From a virus, in IMG/VR virus record IMGVR_UViG_3300042373_000318, positions 1 to 32,909 of that record: a stretch of 32,909 nucleotides of DNA; one strand, given 5' to 3'. A program made the position numbers and the translations under genes. Each line of letters opens with the position of its first letter. The stretch's first letter is position 1. Below are positions 12,416-20,307 of this stretch, in pieces. The notes below the pieces were generated by a model that ran no database searches, was not told the origin of the DNA, and saw nothing but the letters and a program-made list of their open reading frames with translations.

Positions 12416-14035
12416 ATGGAATACGCAAACAACGCCAAGGGCGGCAAGCGTTTAACGCCCGAAGAGATCATCAAGCGCCAATCGCTGGCGCAGACAAAGA
12501 AAGATGAGTTTCAGCAGCTCTACCAGGATGCCTATGAGTTTGCTCTGCCCCAGCGCCAGCTGTATGGCGTTTGGGAAGGTGGTGCTGTTGGCGCCAAGAA
12601 GATGCAGCGCGTCTTCGACAGTACAGCAATCAATAGCACCCAACGGTTTGCTAACAGACTGCAGTCGGTGGTGTTCCCACCGCAGCGCCGCTGGTGCCGC
12701 TTGGAGCCGGGTCTTGATATTCCAATGGATCGCAAGCCACAAGCCCAGGCCATCCTTGAGCTGTACGGCGAGAAGATGTTTGCCATCTTGCGTCAGTCTA
12801 ACTTTGACATTGCCATGGGTGAGTTCTTGCTCGACCTGGCGGTGGGCACTGCTTGCATGATGGTGCAGCCAGGCGACGACGTGAACCCGATCAACTTCAT
12901 CCCCGTGCCGCTGTTCCTGGTGAGCTACGAGGAAGGCGCCAATGGCCAGGTGGACAACGTCTACCGCCGCATGCGCTTGAAGGGTGAAAGCATCCAGCGT
13001 CAGTGGCCAGATGCTGACATTCCACAAGAGATGCAGCGCCGCATCGCTGACAAACCAACTGATGACATTGAGCTGCTTGAGGCCACGATCTATGACGCAA
13101 CACGCGGTGACTACTGCTACCACGTCATTGACAAGGTCAGCAAGGCAGAGTTGGTCTACCGTCGCCGAAATGTCAGCCCCTGGGTAATCTCGCGTTACAT
13201 GAAGGTGGCCGGCGAAATCTACGGTCGCGGCCCGCTCATGACCGCTCTGCCCGACATCAAGACGCTAAACAAGACCATTGAGCTGCTGCTAAAAAACGCA
13301 TCGCTTGCAGTCTCTGGCGTCTACACCGCTGCCGATGACGGCGTGCTCAACCCCAACACGGTCAAGATCGTGCCAGGCGGCATCATCCCCGTTGCGCGCA
13401 ATGGGGGCCCACAAGGCCCATCGCTCATGGCCCTGCCCCGTTCTGGCGACTTTAATGTGTCGCAGCTGGTGATCAACGATCTGCGCGGTAACGTCAAGCG
13501 CATCTTGCTGGACGAATCCCTGCCCCCAGAGAACATGAGCGCCAGGTCTGCCACCGAGATTGTCGAGCGCATGAAGGAGCTGTCGCAGAACCTGGGCAGC
13601 GCGTTTGGCCGACTGATCAACGAAACCATGATCCCCGTGGTCACGAAGATTTTGGAAGTCATGGATGAGCGCGGCATGATCGATCTGCCTTTGCGGGTCA
13701 ATGGCCTGGAGGTCAAGGTGTCTCCCACCTCACCGCTGGCCAACGCCCAGGCAATGGACGAAGTCAACGCGGCGCTGCAGTTTGCCCAGATCACCCAGCA
13801 AATGGGTGCCGAAGGTCAAGTGGCCGTCAAGTTTGGCGACATGATCGACTACCTGGGCGACAAGCTGGGTGTGCCTGCTTCGCTTCGCAATAGCGCTGCA
13901 GAGCGTGCGTTTGCCATTGAGCAGCAGCAAGCTCAGCAGGCCCAGGCCATGGCAGCTCAAATGGCCATGCAGCAGCAGGGCATGGCACCGCCTGGTCAGC
14001 CTGCCTTGCCGGCACCGCAGGGAGCGCCCGCATGA
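12416..14035 (+). CDS. Portal (head-to-tail connector) protein
   Basis: A 539-aa protein of the T7/podovirus connector family. It has the N-terminal helix with DAYEFALPQRQLYG, FDSTAINSTQRFANRLQSVVFPPQRRW at about 63-89, the wing region around TACMMVQPGD, and a long C-terminal helical stem (SARSATEIVERMKELSQNLG onwards). It ends in a Gln/Ala/Met-rich, Pro-rich tail that is probably disordered. Twelve copies would form the DNA channel at one capsid vertex and dock terminase and the tail tube. The stop overlaps the next gene (ATGA). Confidence 0.94.
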   Translation: MEYANNAKGGKRLTPEEIIKRQSLAQTKKDEFQQLYQDAYEFALPQRQLYGVWEGGAVGAKKMQRVFDSTAINSTQRFANRLQSVVFPPQRRWCRLEPGLDIPMDRKPQAQAILELYGEKMFAILRQSNFDIAMGEFLLDLAVGTACMMVQPGDDVNPINFIPVPLFLVSYEEGANGQVDNVYRRMRLKGESIQRQWPDADIPQEMQRRIADKPTDDIELLEATIYDATRGDYCYHVIDKVSKAELVYRRRNVSPWVISRYMKVAGEIYGRGPLMTALPDIKTLNKTIELLLKNASLAVSGVYTAADDGVLNPNTVKIVPGGIIPVARNGGPQGPSLMALPRSGDFNVSQLVINDLRGNVKRILLDESLPPENMSARSATEIVERMKELSQNLGSAFGRLINETMIPVVTKILEVMDERGMIDLPLRVNGLEVKVSPTSPLANAQAMDEVNAALQFAQITQQMGAEGQVAVKFGDMIDYLGDKLGVPASLRNSAAERAFAIEQQQAQQAQAMAAQMAMQQQGMAPPGQPALPAPQGAPA

Positions 14036-14292
14036 GCTGGGACGAACTCGAAGCCATCGGCCAGGTCGATATTCGCGAAGCCAACCAGCAACGCGATGAC
14101 CTGGCGCGCCTAACACTTCGCGTGTTTTCGACCGAGGACGGCAACAAGCTGCTGACCTGGTTGCGCGACATGTATGTGAATGTGCCCATCGCCGTGCCGG
14201 GCACAGACCCGTCCCATGCGTTCTTTGCCGAAGGGCAGAGAAACGTGGTTCGGGACATCGAGGCGCGGATTAATCAAGCAAGGAAACTATGA
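14032..14292 (+). CDS. Bbp19-like small phage protein
   Basis: An 86-aa protein between portal and scaffold, overlapping both by four bases. The pattern LRVFSTEDGNKLLTWLRDMYVN followed by HAFFAEGQRNVVRDIEARIN resembles the small Bbp19-like protein type found at this place in BPP-1-like podoviruses (family recalled from memory). The role is unknown; the location suggests head assembly. It supports a BPP-1-like structural module. Confidence 0.7.
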   Translation: MSWDELEAIGQVDIREANQQRDDLARLTLRVFSTEDGNKLLTWLRDMYVNVPIAVPGTDPSHAFFAEGQRNVVRDIEARINQARKL

Positions 14293-15080
14293 CGACCGAA
14301 ACCGAAACCAATGTCGAGCCCAGTTCTGGCCTACTCGACAGCGTGCAGGTGGCAGACGAAAGCAAGACAGAGAACCCGCAAGCTGTTGAGATCGACCACA
14401 AAACGACCACAGCAATTGACTTGGCACCAGGCACCATTCCTGGCACGCCAAAAGAACGCCCGGAGTGGTTACCAGAGAACTTCTGGAACCAGGATAAGGG
14501 CGAAGCCAACATGGAGGCCATGGCCAAGTCCTATGCTGACTTGCGCAAAGTGGTCAGCCAGGGCAAGCACAAAGCCCCAGAAGGCGGCAAGTACGACACC
14601 AGCGTTTTTAAGACGCAAGATGTTGACAACGACCCATTGGCCAAAACGTATGTCGGCTGGGCTCAGAAGTACGGTATCAGCCAGGTGGCCTTTGATGAGC
14701 TTGCACAGAACGTCAACCAGATGGCTGATGAGATGGCTGGACCACCTATAGATACCCAAGCAGAAATGAAGTCTCTTGGCCCCAACGCCAACGCCGTGGT
14801 CAACGGCATGGTAGATTGGGCGCGAGGCTTGGTTAATAAGGGCGTGTGGAGCAAGGACGACTTTGAAGAATTTAAAATCATGGGCGGCACAGCTCGCGGC
14901 TTGGGCGCTTTGATGAAAGTGCGTTCAGCCTATGAAGGCCGGGTGCCAATTGAGGTTTCACCGATGGAAGGCGCTCCCAGCAAGGAAGAGTTGTACCAGA
15001 TGGTCAATGATCCCAAGTACAAAACCGATGCTGCTTACCGCCAGAAAGTGGAGCGAATGTTCCAGCAGCACATTTCCTGA
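14289..15080 (+). CDS. Scaffolding protein (putative)
   Basis: A 263-aa acidic protein directly before the capsid gene, the usual place for a scaffold. It has a disordered, Thr/Glu-rich N-terminus, a PEWLPENFW segment at about 58-66 as seen in podovirus scaffolds, helical blocks (EANMEAMAKSYADLRKVV, AFDELAQNVNQMADEM), and a C-terminal helix (YRQKVERMFQQHIS) that would contact capsid subunits. It would guide prohead assembly and then leave. A strong terminator lies 22 bases after its stop, separating it from the capsid transcript. Confidence 0.82.
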   Translation: MTTETETNVEPSSGLLDSVQVADESKTENPQAVEIDHKTTTAIDLAPGTIPGTPKERPEWLPENFWNQDKGEANMEAMAKSYADLRKVVSQGKHKAPEGGKYDTSVFKTQDVDNDPLAKTYVGWAQKYGISQVAFDELAQNVNQMADEMAGPPIDTQAEMKSLGPNANAVVNGMVDWARGLVNKGVWSKDDFEEFKIMGGTARGLGALMKVRSAYEGRVPIEVSPMEGAPSKEELYQMVNDPKYKTDAAYRQKVERMFQQHIS

Positions 15081-15101
15081 TCTCCTTGAGGTTGCCATTT
15101 T

Positions 15102-15127
15102 GACCCAGCTTCGGCTGGGTCTTTTTT
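15102..15127 (+). terminator. Rho-independent terminator before the capsid gene
   Basis: GACCCAGC-TTCG-GCTGGGTC is a perfect 8-bp stem closed by a stable UUCG tetraloop and followed at once by six T residues. It should end the packaging/portal/scaffold transcript and leave the capsid gene to its own promoter just downstream. Confidence 0.92.
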
Positions 15128-15143
15128 ATTTGTCAAGCACCAT

Positions 15144-15171
15144 TTGCATTTTGTACAAATAGTCATACAAT
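15144..15171 (+). promoter_or_regulatory. Sigma70-type promoter for the capsid operon
   Basis: TTGCAT (15144-15149) and TACAAT (15166-15171) are separated by 16 bases. An overlapping alternative is TTGTCA (15130-15135) with TACAAA (15154-15159), 18 bases apart. Sited between a strong terminator and the major capsid gene, it would give separate, high expression of capsid. The resulting leader would be about 140 bases. Confidence 0.65.
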
Positions 15172-15186
15172 CGCGACCAAGGCATA

Positions 15187-15264
15187 CCAGGTAACTGGCC
15201 CTTACCGCAGTGGATGCTGACGATTGGCTGCCGTAAACAGCAAGCATTCGGCCCAGGCAACTGG
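15187..15264 (+). promoter_or_regulatory. Structured 5' leader of the capsid mRNA
   Basis: Two matching stem-loops, CCAG-GTAA-CTGG (15187-15198) and CCAG-GCAA-CTGG (15253-15264), both have GNRA tetraloops. Between them is GCTG-CCGTAAA-CAGC (about 15228-15242). The stems are short, but the repeated design in an untranslated leader suggests mRNA stability or translation control. No tRNA or known riboswitch pattern was recognised in 15172-15315. A GAGGA ribosome site precedes the capsid ATG. Confidence 0.4.
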
Positions 15265-15315
15265 ATAACCGGCGCGAGAACCAAACCGTTTTTTTAAACA
15301 ACCGAGGAAAATATC

Positions 15316-16158
15316 ATGAGCATTTCATTAAGCAATGCCTTTGTTACTCTCTTCGATGCTGAGGTAAAGCAAGCCTACCAAGGTAAGGCAATGCTGGTTC
15401 CTGCCGTACGTCAGCGTCGTGGAGTCGAAGGCTCAACCGTTAAGTTTCCAAAAGTCGGCAAGGGTGTTGCAACCCCCCGCGTTGGTCAAACTGATGTCAC
15501 ACCATTGAACGTGGGTTTCAGCTCTGTCACTTTGACATTGTCTGATTTCAACGCAGCGGAGTACAGCGACATCTTCTCCCAAGCTAAGGTCAACTTTGAC
15601 GAGCGCCAAGAACTGGTGCAAGTCGTGGCCAGCGCCATGGGCCGTCGCCAAGATCAAATGATCTTGGATGCACTTGCAGCTTCCAGCACTGCGCTGACTG
15701 TTGCAAACAGTATTGGTGGTTCAAACACCAACTTGAATGTGGCTAAACTCCGCGCAGCTAAGCGTTTGCTCGATAAGAACAACGTGCCTGCTGACGGTCG
15801 TCACATCATCATCCATGCAAATGGTTTGGATAGCCTCTTGGGCGAGACAGCCGTGACCAGCTCTGACTTCAACACAGTCAAGGCTTTGGTTCAAGGCGAG
15901 ATCAACACCTTCTTGGGCTTCATGTTCCACACAATGGGTGACCGCAGCGAAGGTGGCTTGCCCATCGACGGTTCTTTGGATCGTACTTGCTACGCCTTTC
16001 ACTCTGCAGCCGTTGGCTACGGTGAAGGCATCGGCATGCGCACAGAGATCAACTACATCCCCGAGAAGACCAGCTGGTTGGTTAACGAAGTGTTTAGCGC
16101 TGGCGCCATCGCCATCGACGCTGAAGGCATCGTTCAACTCACTTGCCGCGAATCTTGA
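15316..16158 (+). CDS. Major capsid protein
   Basis: A 280-aa protein of the capsid type found in BPP-1-like podoviruses. It has an N-terminal arm (AFVTLFDAEVKQAYQ), the segment GSTVKFPKVGKG near residue 40, an extended middle with DERQELVQVVASAMGRRQDQMILDAL, then a P-domain-like ADGRHIIIHANGLDSLLG and a strand-rich end. The place after scaffold, the dedicated promoter and the leader fit the most abundant virion protein. Codon choice is more uniform than in neighbouring genes, consistent with high expression. No protease or delta domain is visible. Confidence 0.92.
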   Translation: MSISLSNAFVTLFDAEVKQAYQGKAMLVPAVRQRRGVEGSTVKFPKVGKGVATPRVGQTDVTPLNVGFSSVTLTLSDFNAAEYSDIFSQAKVNFDERQELVQVVASAMGRRQDQMILDALAASSTALTVANSIGGSNTNLNVAKLRAAKRLLDKNNVPADGRHIIIHANGLDSLLGETAVTSSDFNTVKALVQGEINTFLGFMFHTMGDRSEGGLPIDGSLDRTCYAFHSAAVGYGEGIGMRTEINYIPEKTSWLVNEVFSAGAIAIDAEGIVQLTCRES

Positions 16159-16178
16159 TCTTAAAAGGAGCATGAATC

Positions 16179-16460
16179 ATGGCTTATTCTTCTACCGGCT
16201 TCAACGCCATTGGCGGCCAGTCTAAATCTGGCAACGCTCCATCGATCTACACATACGCATCTGCTGACGCTCAGTCAGTGATTCGTGCGTCTGGATACTT
16301 TAACTCCATCTCGACCATCCTTAAAGTTGGCGACATCATTTTTTGCTACTCCGCAACGGGTGGCACTCCTGTGATGTCAACAGCCTATGTTGTCAGCAAC
16401 GCTTCTGGCGTGGTTGACATCACTGATGGCGTGACAGTGACAGCAACTGACACCGATTAA
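16179..16460 (+). CDS. Putative capsid decoration or head fibre protein
   Basis: A 93-aa Ser/Thr/Val/Gly-rich protein 20 bases after the capsid gene, with an AAAGGAG ribosome site. The sequence is strand-rich: SIYTYASADAQSVIRASGYFN, ILKVGDIIFCYSATGG, then TAYVVSNASGVVDIT. This looks like a small beta-sandwich or a strand-based surface protein. Genes in this place often encode decoration proteins that stabilise the shell. The family is not certain. It is followed by a hairpin that may reduce read-through to the tail genes. Confidence 0.65.
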   Translation: MAYSSTGFNAIGGQSKSGNAPSIYTYASADAQSVIRASGYFNSISTILKVGDIIFCYSATGGTPVMSTAYVVSNASGVVDITDGVTVTATDTD

Positions 16461-16479
16461 TCGGATCAGGTAACACGAC

Positions 16480-16511
16480 GGGCCAACTTCTGATCACTCG
16501 GAGGTTGGCCC
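16480..16511 (+). terminator. Stem-loop, possible partial terminator after capsid/decoration genes
   Basis: An 11-bp stem (one G-U pair) joins 16480-16490 and 16501-16511 around a 10-base loop, with arms GGGCCAACTTC and GAGGTTGGCCC. Only a weak T-rich stretch follows (TTCTC). It could act as a leaky terminator or an RNase barrier that sets the high capsid to tail protein ratio. Confidence 0.6.
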
Positions 16512-16532
16512 TTCTCACATTGAGAGGTTCAC

Positions 16533-17147
16533 ATGGCTTCTGGAGACACTGGCGTTTCAATCTGCTCTGATGCCCTGCTGATGCTGGGTGCAAAAGCAAT
16601 CACGTCATTTAATGATGGCACCGATGCGGCCAGCGTTTGTGACCGCCTATACCCCGACATCCGCGACTCGGTGTTGACCACTTACCCGTGGACATTTAAC
16701 ACAAAGAAAGTTCAGCTGGCTCAGCTGATCACCACCCCAAATTCTGTCTGGCGCTACGAATACCAGCTGCCAGGTGATCGGCTTGGCACCGTGCGAGCTG
16801 CTTATGCAACAGCAGCGCAAAACGCCTACCCAAACAAAGACTGGGAAATTCAGGGCGACAAGCTGCTGACCAACCTGCCGGCTGTTTACTTGGACTACCA
16901 GTACAGCCTGGGCGAGTTTGCAATGCCGCAATACTTTGTGCAGCTGCTCAAGTACATGATGTCCTGGCACTTGGCCATGCCGATCACAGAACAAAGCGAC
17001 CGTGCCCAATACTGGCAAGGCGTTGCTGTTGGTGGCCCTGCTGAAAATGGCCGTGGTGGCTACATGCGCACTGCGATGAACATCGATGGCCAGGGCACAC
17101 CAACCCGCGTCATTGAAGACTTCAGCCTGATTGCTGTGAGAAACTGA
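16533..17147 (+). CDS. Tail tubular protein A-like (adaptor, T7 gp11-type)
   Basis: A 204-aa protein with features of podovirus adaptor proteins: ICSDALLMLGAKAITSF at the start, LYPDIRDSVLTTYPWTF at about 40-56, and YFVQLLKYMMSWHLAMPITEQ in the helical part. In T7 the equivalent ring joins portal to nozzle. The gene order (before the large nozzle-like gene, with a TGATG overlap) is as expected. A GAGAGG ribosome site precedes the start. Confidence 0.85.
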   Translation: MASGDTGVSICSDALLMLGAKAITSFNDGTDAASVCDRLYPDIRDSVLTTYPWTFNTKKVQLAQLITTPNSVWRYEYQLPGDRLGTVRAAYATAAQNAYPNKDWEIQGDKLLTNLPAVYLDYQYSLGEFAMPQYFVQLLKYMMSWHLAMPITEQSDRAQYWQGVAVGGPAENGRGGYMRTAMNIDGQGTPTRVIEDFSLIAVRN

Positions 17148-19351
17148 TGCCGCGCTTTGTTGACATTCAAACCAACTTCAGCACGGGCGAGCTTGATCCG
17201 CTGCTGCGCTCGCGCATTGATCTGGCTCAGTACAACAACGCGCTGGCCAAGGCCACCAATGTTCTAGTGCAGCCACAAGGTGGCATTCGTCGCCGTCCTG
17301 GTCTGAAGCACATTGCTGAGCTGCCAAATTCTGCAGCCAACGGCGTGCGCCTGGTGCCATTTGAATTCAGCGTTGACGACAGCTACATGCTTTGCTTTGT
17401 CGATCAGCGCATGTATGTGTTTAAAGACGGCGTGCAAATTACAGCCATTAACGGTGGCGCCAACCCATATCTAACGACTAGCATTACCAGCGCGATGCTC
17501 AACCAGCTCAATTGGACGCAGTCGGCTGACACCATGTTTATCGTTCACCCAGACCTGGAGCCTGCCAAGCTGGTGCGCGGCGGTTCTGATTCGAGCTGGA
17601 CAATTAGCACAGTTACATTTGACAACGTCCCTAAGTACGCTTTTAATTTAGATTCGCACACCAACAACTCGGAAACGCTGACCCCGTCAGCTGTCAGCGG
17701 GAATATCACGCTGACTACCACCAGTTCAAAACACGACACTGGTACAGCCCAAGCTGGAGCTAGCACCACCATTACCCTCAAATCGTCATCCAGCTCCACG
17801 GACGATTACTACAACGGTTTATATATCACAATCACTGGTGGCACCGGCAGTGGTCAGATTCGAATCATTGAGGACTATGTTGGCTCGACCAAGGTGGCCA
17901 CCGTTGACAGGGCCTGGACGACAACGCCCAACAACACCAGCACATACAGCATCACCAGCTTCACAACTGAATCGGTCAACCAGTACATCAACGCGCAACC
18001 CCAAGGTCGCGCCCGCATTGTGCGGTATGTGTCTGCCACGGTGGTTGAGGCCGTGACCGAGTACCCGTTCTTCAGCGCCGCAGCAATTAACGCGGGGCGC
18101 TGGGAAATTGAACATGGATACGAGGATGCATGGTCAAGCACGAAAGGCTGGCCGCGCACAGTGACATTCCACGAAGGCCGCCTGTACTTTGGCGGCAGCA
18201 AGTCTAGGCCCAGCACTATCTGGGGCAGCAAGATCGGCATCTTTGATGCGTTTTTGCCAACCGAGGCATTTGATGACGATGCTGTTGAGGCGACTCTGGA
18301 CACCAGTTCACTCAACGTAATTGTTGACATGATCTCTGGCCGTGACCTGCAAGTGTTCACCACCGGCGCTGAGTTCTATGTGCCGCAGGCTGGCACAGAA
18401 CCGATCACACCGCTGACGCTAACATTCAAGGGCGTGAGCCGCAACGGAACCAAGACTGGAACCCGCGTGCAGTCGCTTGAGTCTGGCACGGTCTACATTC
18501 AGCGCCAGGGCAAGTCGATTAATGAGTTCCTGTTCTCTGACACGCAGCTGACGTATGTGACGCAGCGTATCTCATTGCTGTCTGGTCACTTGCTCAAAGC
18601 ACCGACCAGGATGGCCTTGCGCCGTGCGACCAGCACAGACGAGGGCGATCTGCTCCTGATGGTCAATGATACCGACGGCACAATGGCTGCGTTCAGCATC
18701 ATGCGTTCGCAGCAGATCACGGCGCCGTCCGAATTCATTAGTGATGGATTGTTCAAAGATGTCAGCGTTGACGTGACCGACATTTATGCGGTGGTCAAGC
18801 GCACATTCAGCAGCACTGACAAATACTTCGTTGAGCTGTTCAGCTTCGATCGGTTCACTGATTGCGCGTTTGTTGGTGGTGCAGCTGCTAGCGCCAGCAG
18901 CCTGCCACACATTGGCAAGTCACTCAATGTCATTTGTGATGGGGTGCCGCAGGGCAATGAAACTGTGAGCGGCGGTGGCTCTGTCACGTTTGATCGCGCC
19001 AGCACATCCAGCTACGAAGTTGGCTTGCCGTTTACTGTGTACGCTAAAACCATGCCTGTTGAAGTTAAGTTGCAAACCGGCACGCGCATCGGGTTTAAAA
19101 AGCGAATTGTTGAGATCAATGCGCTGGTGGACACCACTCAGCACCTGGCGCTCAACCAGAACCCTGTGCCATTCCGCACATTTGACAATCCATTGTTGAA
19201 CTTGCCGGAACCAACATTCACTGGCAGCAAGCGCGTCAATGGCGTGCTTGGCTACAGCCGCGAGGCAAGCGTTGAAATATCACAGAGCTTGCCACTCAAA
19301 ATGACCCTGCTTGGTCTTGAGTACAAGATCGCGGTGACTGGAGGAACATAA
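17147..19351 (+). CDS. Tail tubular protein B-like (nozzle)
   Basis: A 734-aa, mostly beta-strand protein. The start FVDIQTNFSTGELDPLLRSRIDLAQYNNA followed by PQGGIRRRPGLKHIAEL is characteristic of podovirus nozzle proteins. Later segments such as WPRTVTFHEGRLYFGGSKSRPSTIWGSKIG and DLQVFTTGAEFYVPQ form the repeated beta-propeller-like blades. Residues about 185-265 are Thr/Ser-rich (NITLTTTSSKHDTGTAQ), like an inserted surface domain. Six copies would make the tail nozzle below the adaptor. It is coupled to both neighbours (TGATG and TAATG). Confidence 0.88.
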   Translation: MPRFVDIQTNFSTGELDPLLRSRIDLAQYNNALAKATNVLVQPQGGIRRRPGLKHIAELPNSAANGVRLVPFEFSVDDSYMLCFVDQRMYVFKDGVQITAINGGANPYLTTSITSAMLNQLNWTQSADTMFIVHPDLEPAKLVRGGSDSSWTISTVTFDNVPKYAFNLDSHTNNSETLTPSAVSGNITLTTTSSKHDTGTAQAGASTTITLKSSSSSTDDYYNGLYITITGGTGSGQIRIIEDYVGSTKVATVDRAWTTTPNNTSTYSITSFTTESVNQYINAQPQGRARIVRYVSATVVEAVTEYPFFSAAAINAGRWEIEHGYEDAWSSTKGWPRTVTFHEGRLYFGGSKSRPSTIWGSKIGIFDAFLPTEAFDDDAVEATLDTSSLNVIVDMISGRDLQVFTTGAEFYVPQAGTEPITPLTLTFKGVSRNGTKTGTRVQSLESGTVYIQRQGKSINEFLFSDTQLTYVTQRISLLSGHLLKAPTRMALRRATSTDEGDLLLMVNDTDGTMAAFSIMRSQQITAPSEFISDGLFKDVSVDVTDIYAVVKRTFSSTDKYFVELFSFDRFTDCAFVGGAAASASSLPHIGKSLNVICDGVPQGNETVSGGGSVTFDRASTSSYEVGLPFTVYAKTMPVEVKLQTGTRIGFKKRIVEINALVDTTQHLALNQNPVPFRTFDNPLLNLPEPTFTGSKRVNGVLGYSREASVEISQSLPLKMTLLGLEYKIAVTGGT

Positions 19352-20304
19352 TGTTTGAGGGACTCAATTTCTCTGGAGTTGACTACAGTCTGAGCGGTGG
19401 CTTCTCTGCGCCGTCTGGCCTGGGCTTTAACGCCAGCAACATTACCTATGACTTGAACAGCGGATTCGGATCGACTGCCTCGCTGTCTGGCATTGATGCG
19501 TCTGCCTACGCATTCACTGACCCAAGCGCCTACAAGATCGGCAGCTTCGACTACAGCATCTTTTCTGGCCTAGACACATCGAGCGGCTTTGACTGGGCCA
19601 ACATCATCAACGCGGGCAGCAAATTCATCACGGCTGCAGGCAACGTGGCAAGCACGGCTGGCAGTTATCTTGGCCCCGCATTCAATGCTCTACAAACCGG
19701 CCTAAATTCTGCCGCTCCCTATTTGCAATTGGCTTCGGCCATCACCAGCGCGGGCGCCCAAAAAACTGCAGCCATCTATCAGCAAGGTCTGTACGAAGTG
19801 CAGGCGTTGGATACACTGCGCCTGGCGCAGATTCGCACCGACCAAGACCAGAAGTATGCAGCCATCCAAGCTGGACGCAAGCTGTTGTCAGCTGAGCGCC
19901 AGGCGCTGAACTACACAATTCAAGGCAACACACTGTTGCGGGGCATGGAGCGCTCTAACTCTGCCGTGCGTGCCCGTGCTGCAGCCAATGGCATTGTGTA
20001 CAACGAAGGATCAGCTGCCGCAGTCCAAGCAGCCAACGTGGGCGCAACCTACCGCGACGTTGGTATGTCAAACCTTAATGCTTTGACTGCTCGCATCTTG
20101 GGCTTTGAGGACGCAGGCGCAATGATCTTGGCATCCAAAGAACAAGCTGAACTGACCATGAGCGCAGCCGAAGCGCAAGCCAGCCAGATGCGTTTGGCCG
20201 GTCAATTTGCTGTGGACAGTGGCGGTTTGCTTTCTGGCGCCACATTGCTGCAAGGTGGTCTGAACTTCGCTCAGACTGTTCGCAATCCATTTACTCCTGG
20301 CTAA
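19351..20304 (+). CDS. Internal virion protein, T7 gp14-like (putative)
   Basis: A 317-aa protein. The first about 100 residues are Gly/Ser/Phe/Tyr-rich and low complexity (FSGVDYSLSGGFSAPSGLGFN). The rest is an Ala-rich helical region (SAGAQKTAAIYQQG, then QALNYTIQGNTLLRGMERSNSAVRARAAANGI) like that of gp14-type ejection proteins, which enter the outer membrane during infection. Its position after the nozzle gene and before larger internal proteins agrees. The Gly/Ser front is longer than in classical gp14, so it could carry an added domain. Confidence 0.7.
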   Translation: MFEGLNFSGVDYSLSGGFSAPSGLGFNASNITYDLNSGFGSTASLSGIDASAYAFTDPSAYKIGSFDYSIFSGLDTSSGFDWANIINAGSKFITAAGNVASTAGSYLGPAFNALQTGLNSAAPYLQLASAITSAGAQKTAAIYQQGLYEVQALDTLRLAQIRTDQDQKYAAIQAGRKLLSAERQALNYTIQGNTLLRGMERSNSAVRARAAANGIVYNEGSAAAVQAANVGATYRDVGMSNLNALTARILGFEDAGAMILASKEQAELTMSAAEAQASQMRLAGQFAVDSGGLLSGATLLQGGLNFAQTVRNPFTPG

Positions 20305-20307
20305 ACT

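Noticed and set aside
12452-13123. 223-aa minus-strand ORF opposite the portal gene
   Set aside because: Opposite a clear portal protein, with no recognisable domain or ribosome site.
15172-15315. tRNA or known riboswitch in the capsid leader
   Set aside because: No cloverleaf, anticodon arm or TTC loop pattern; only short stem-loops.
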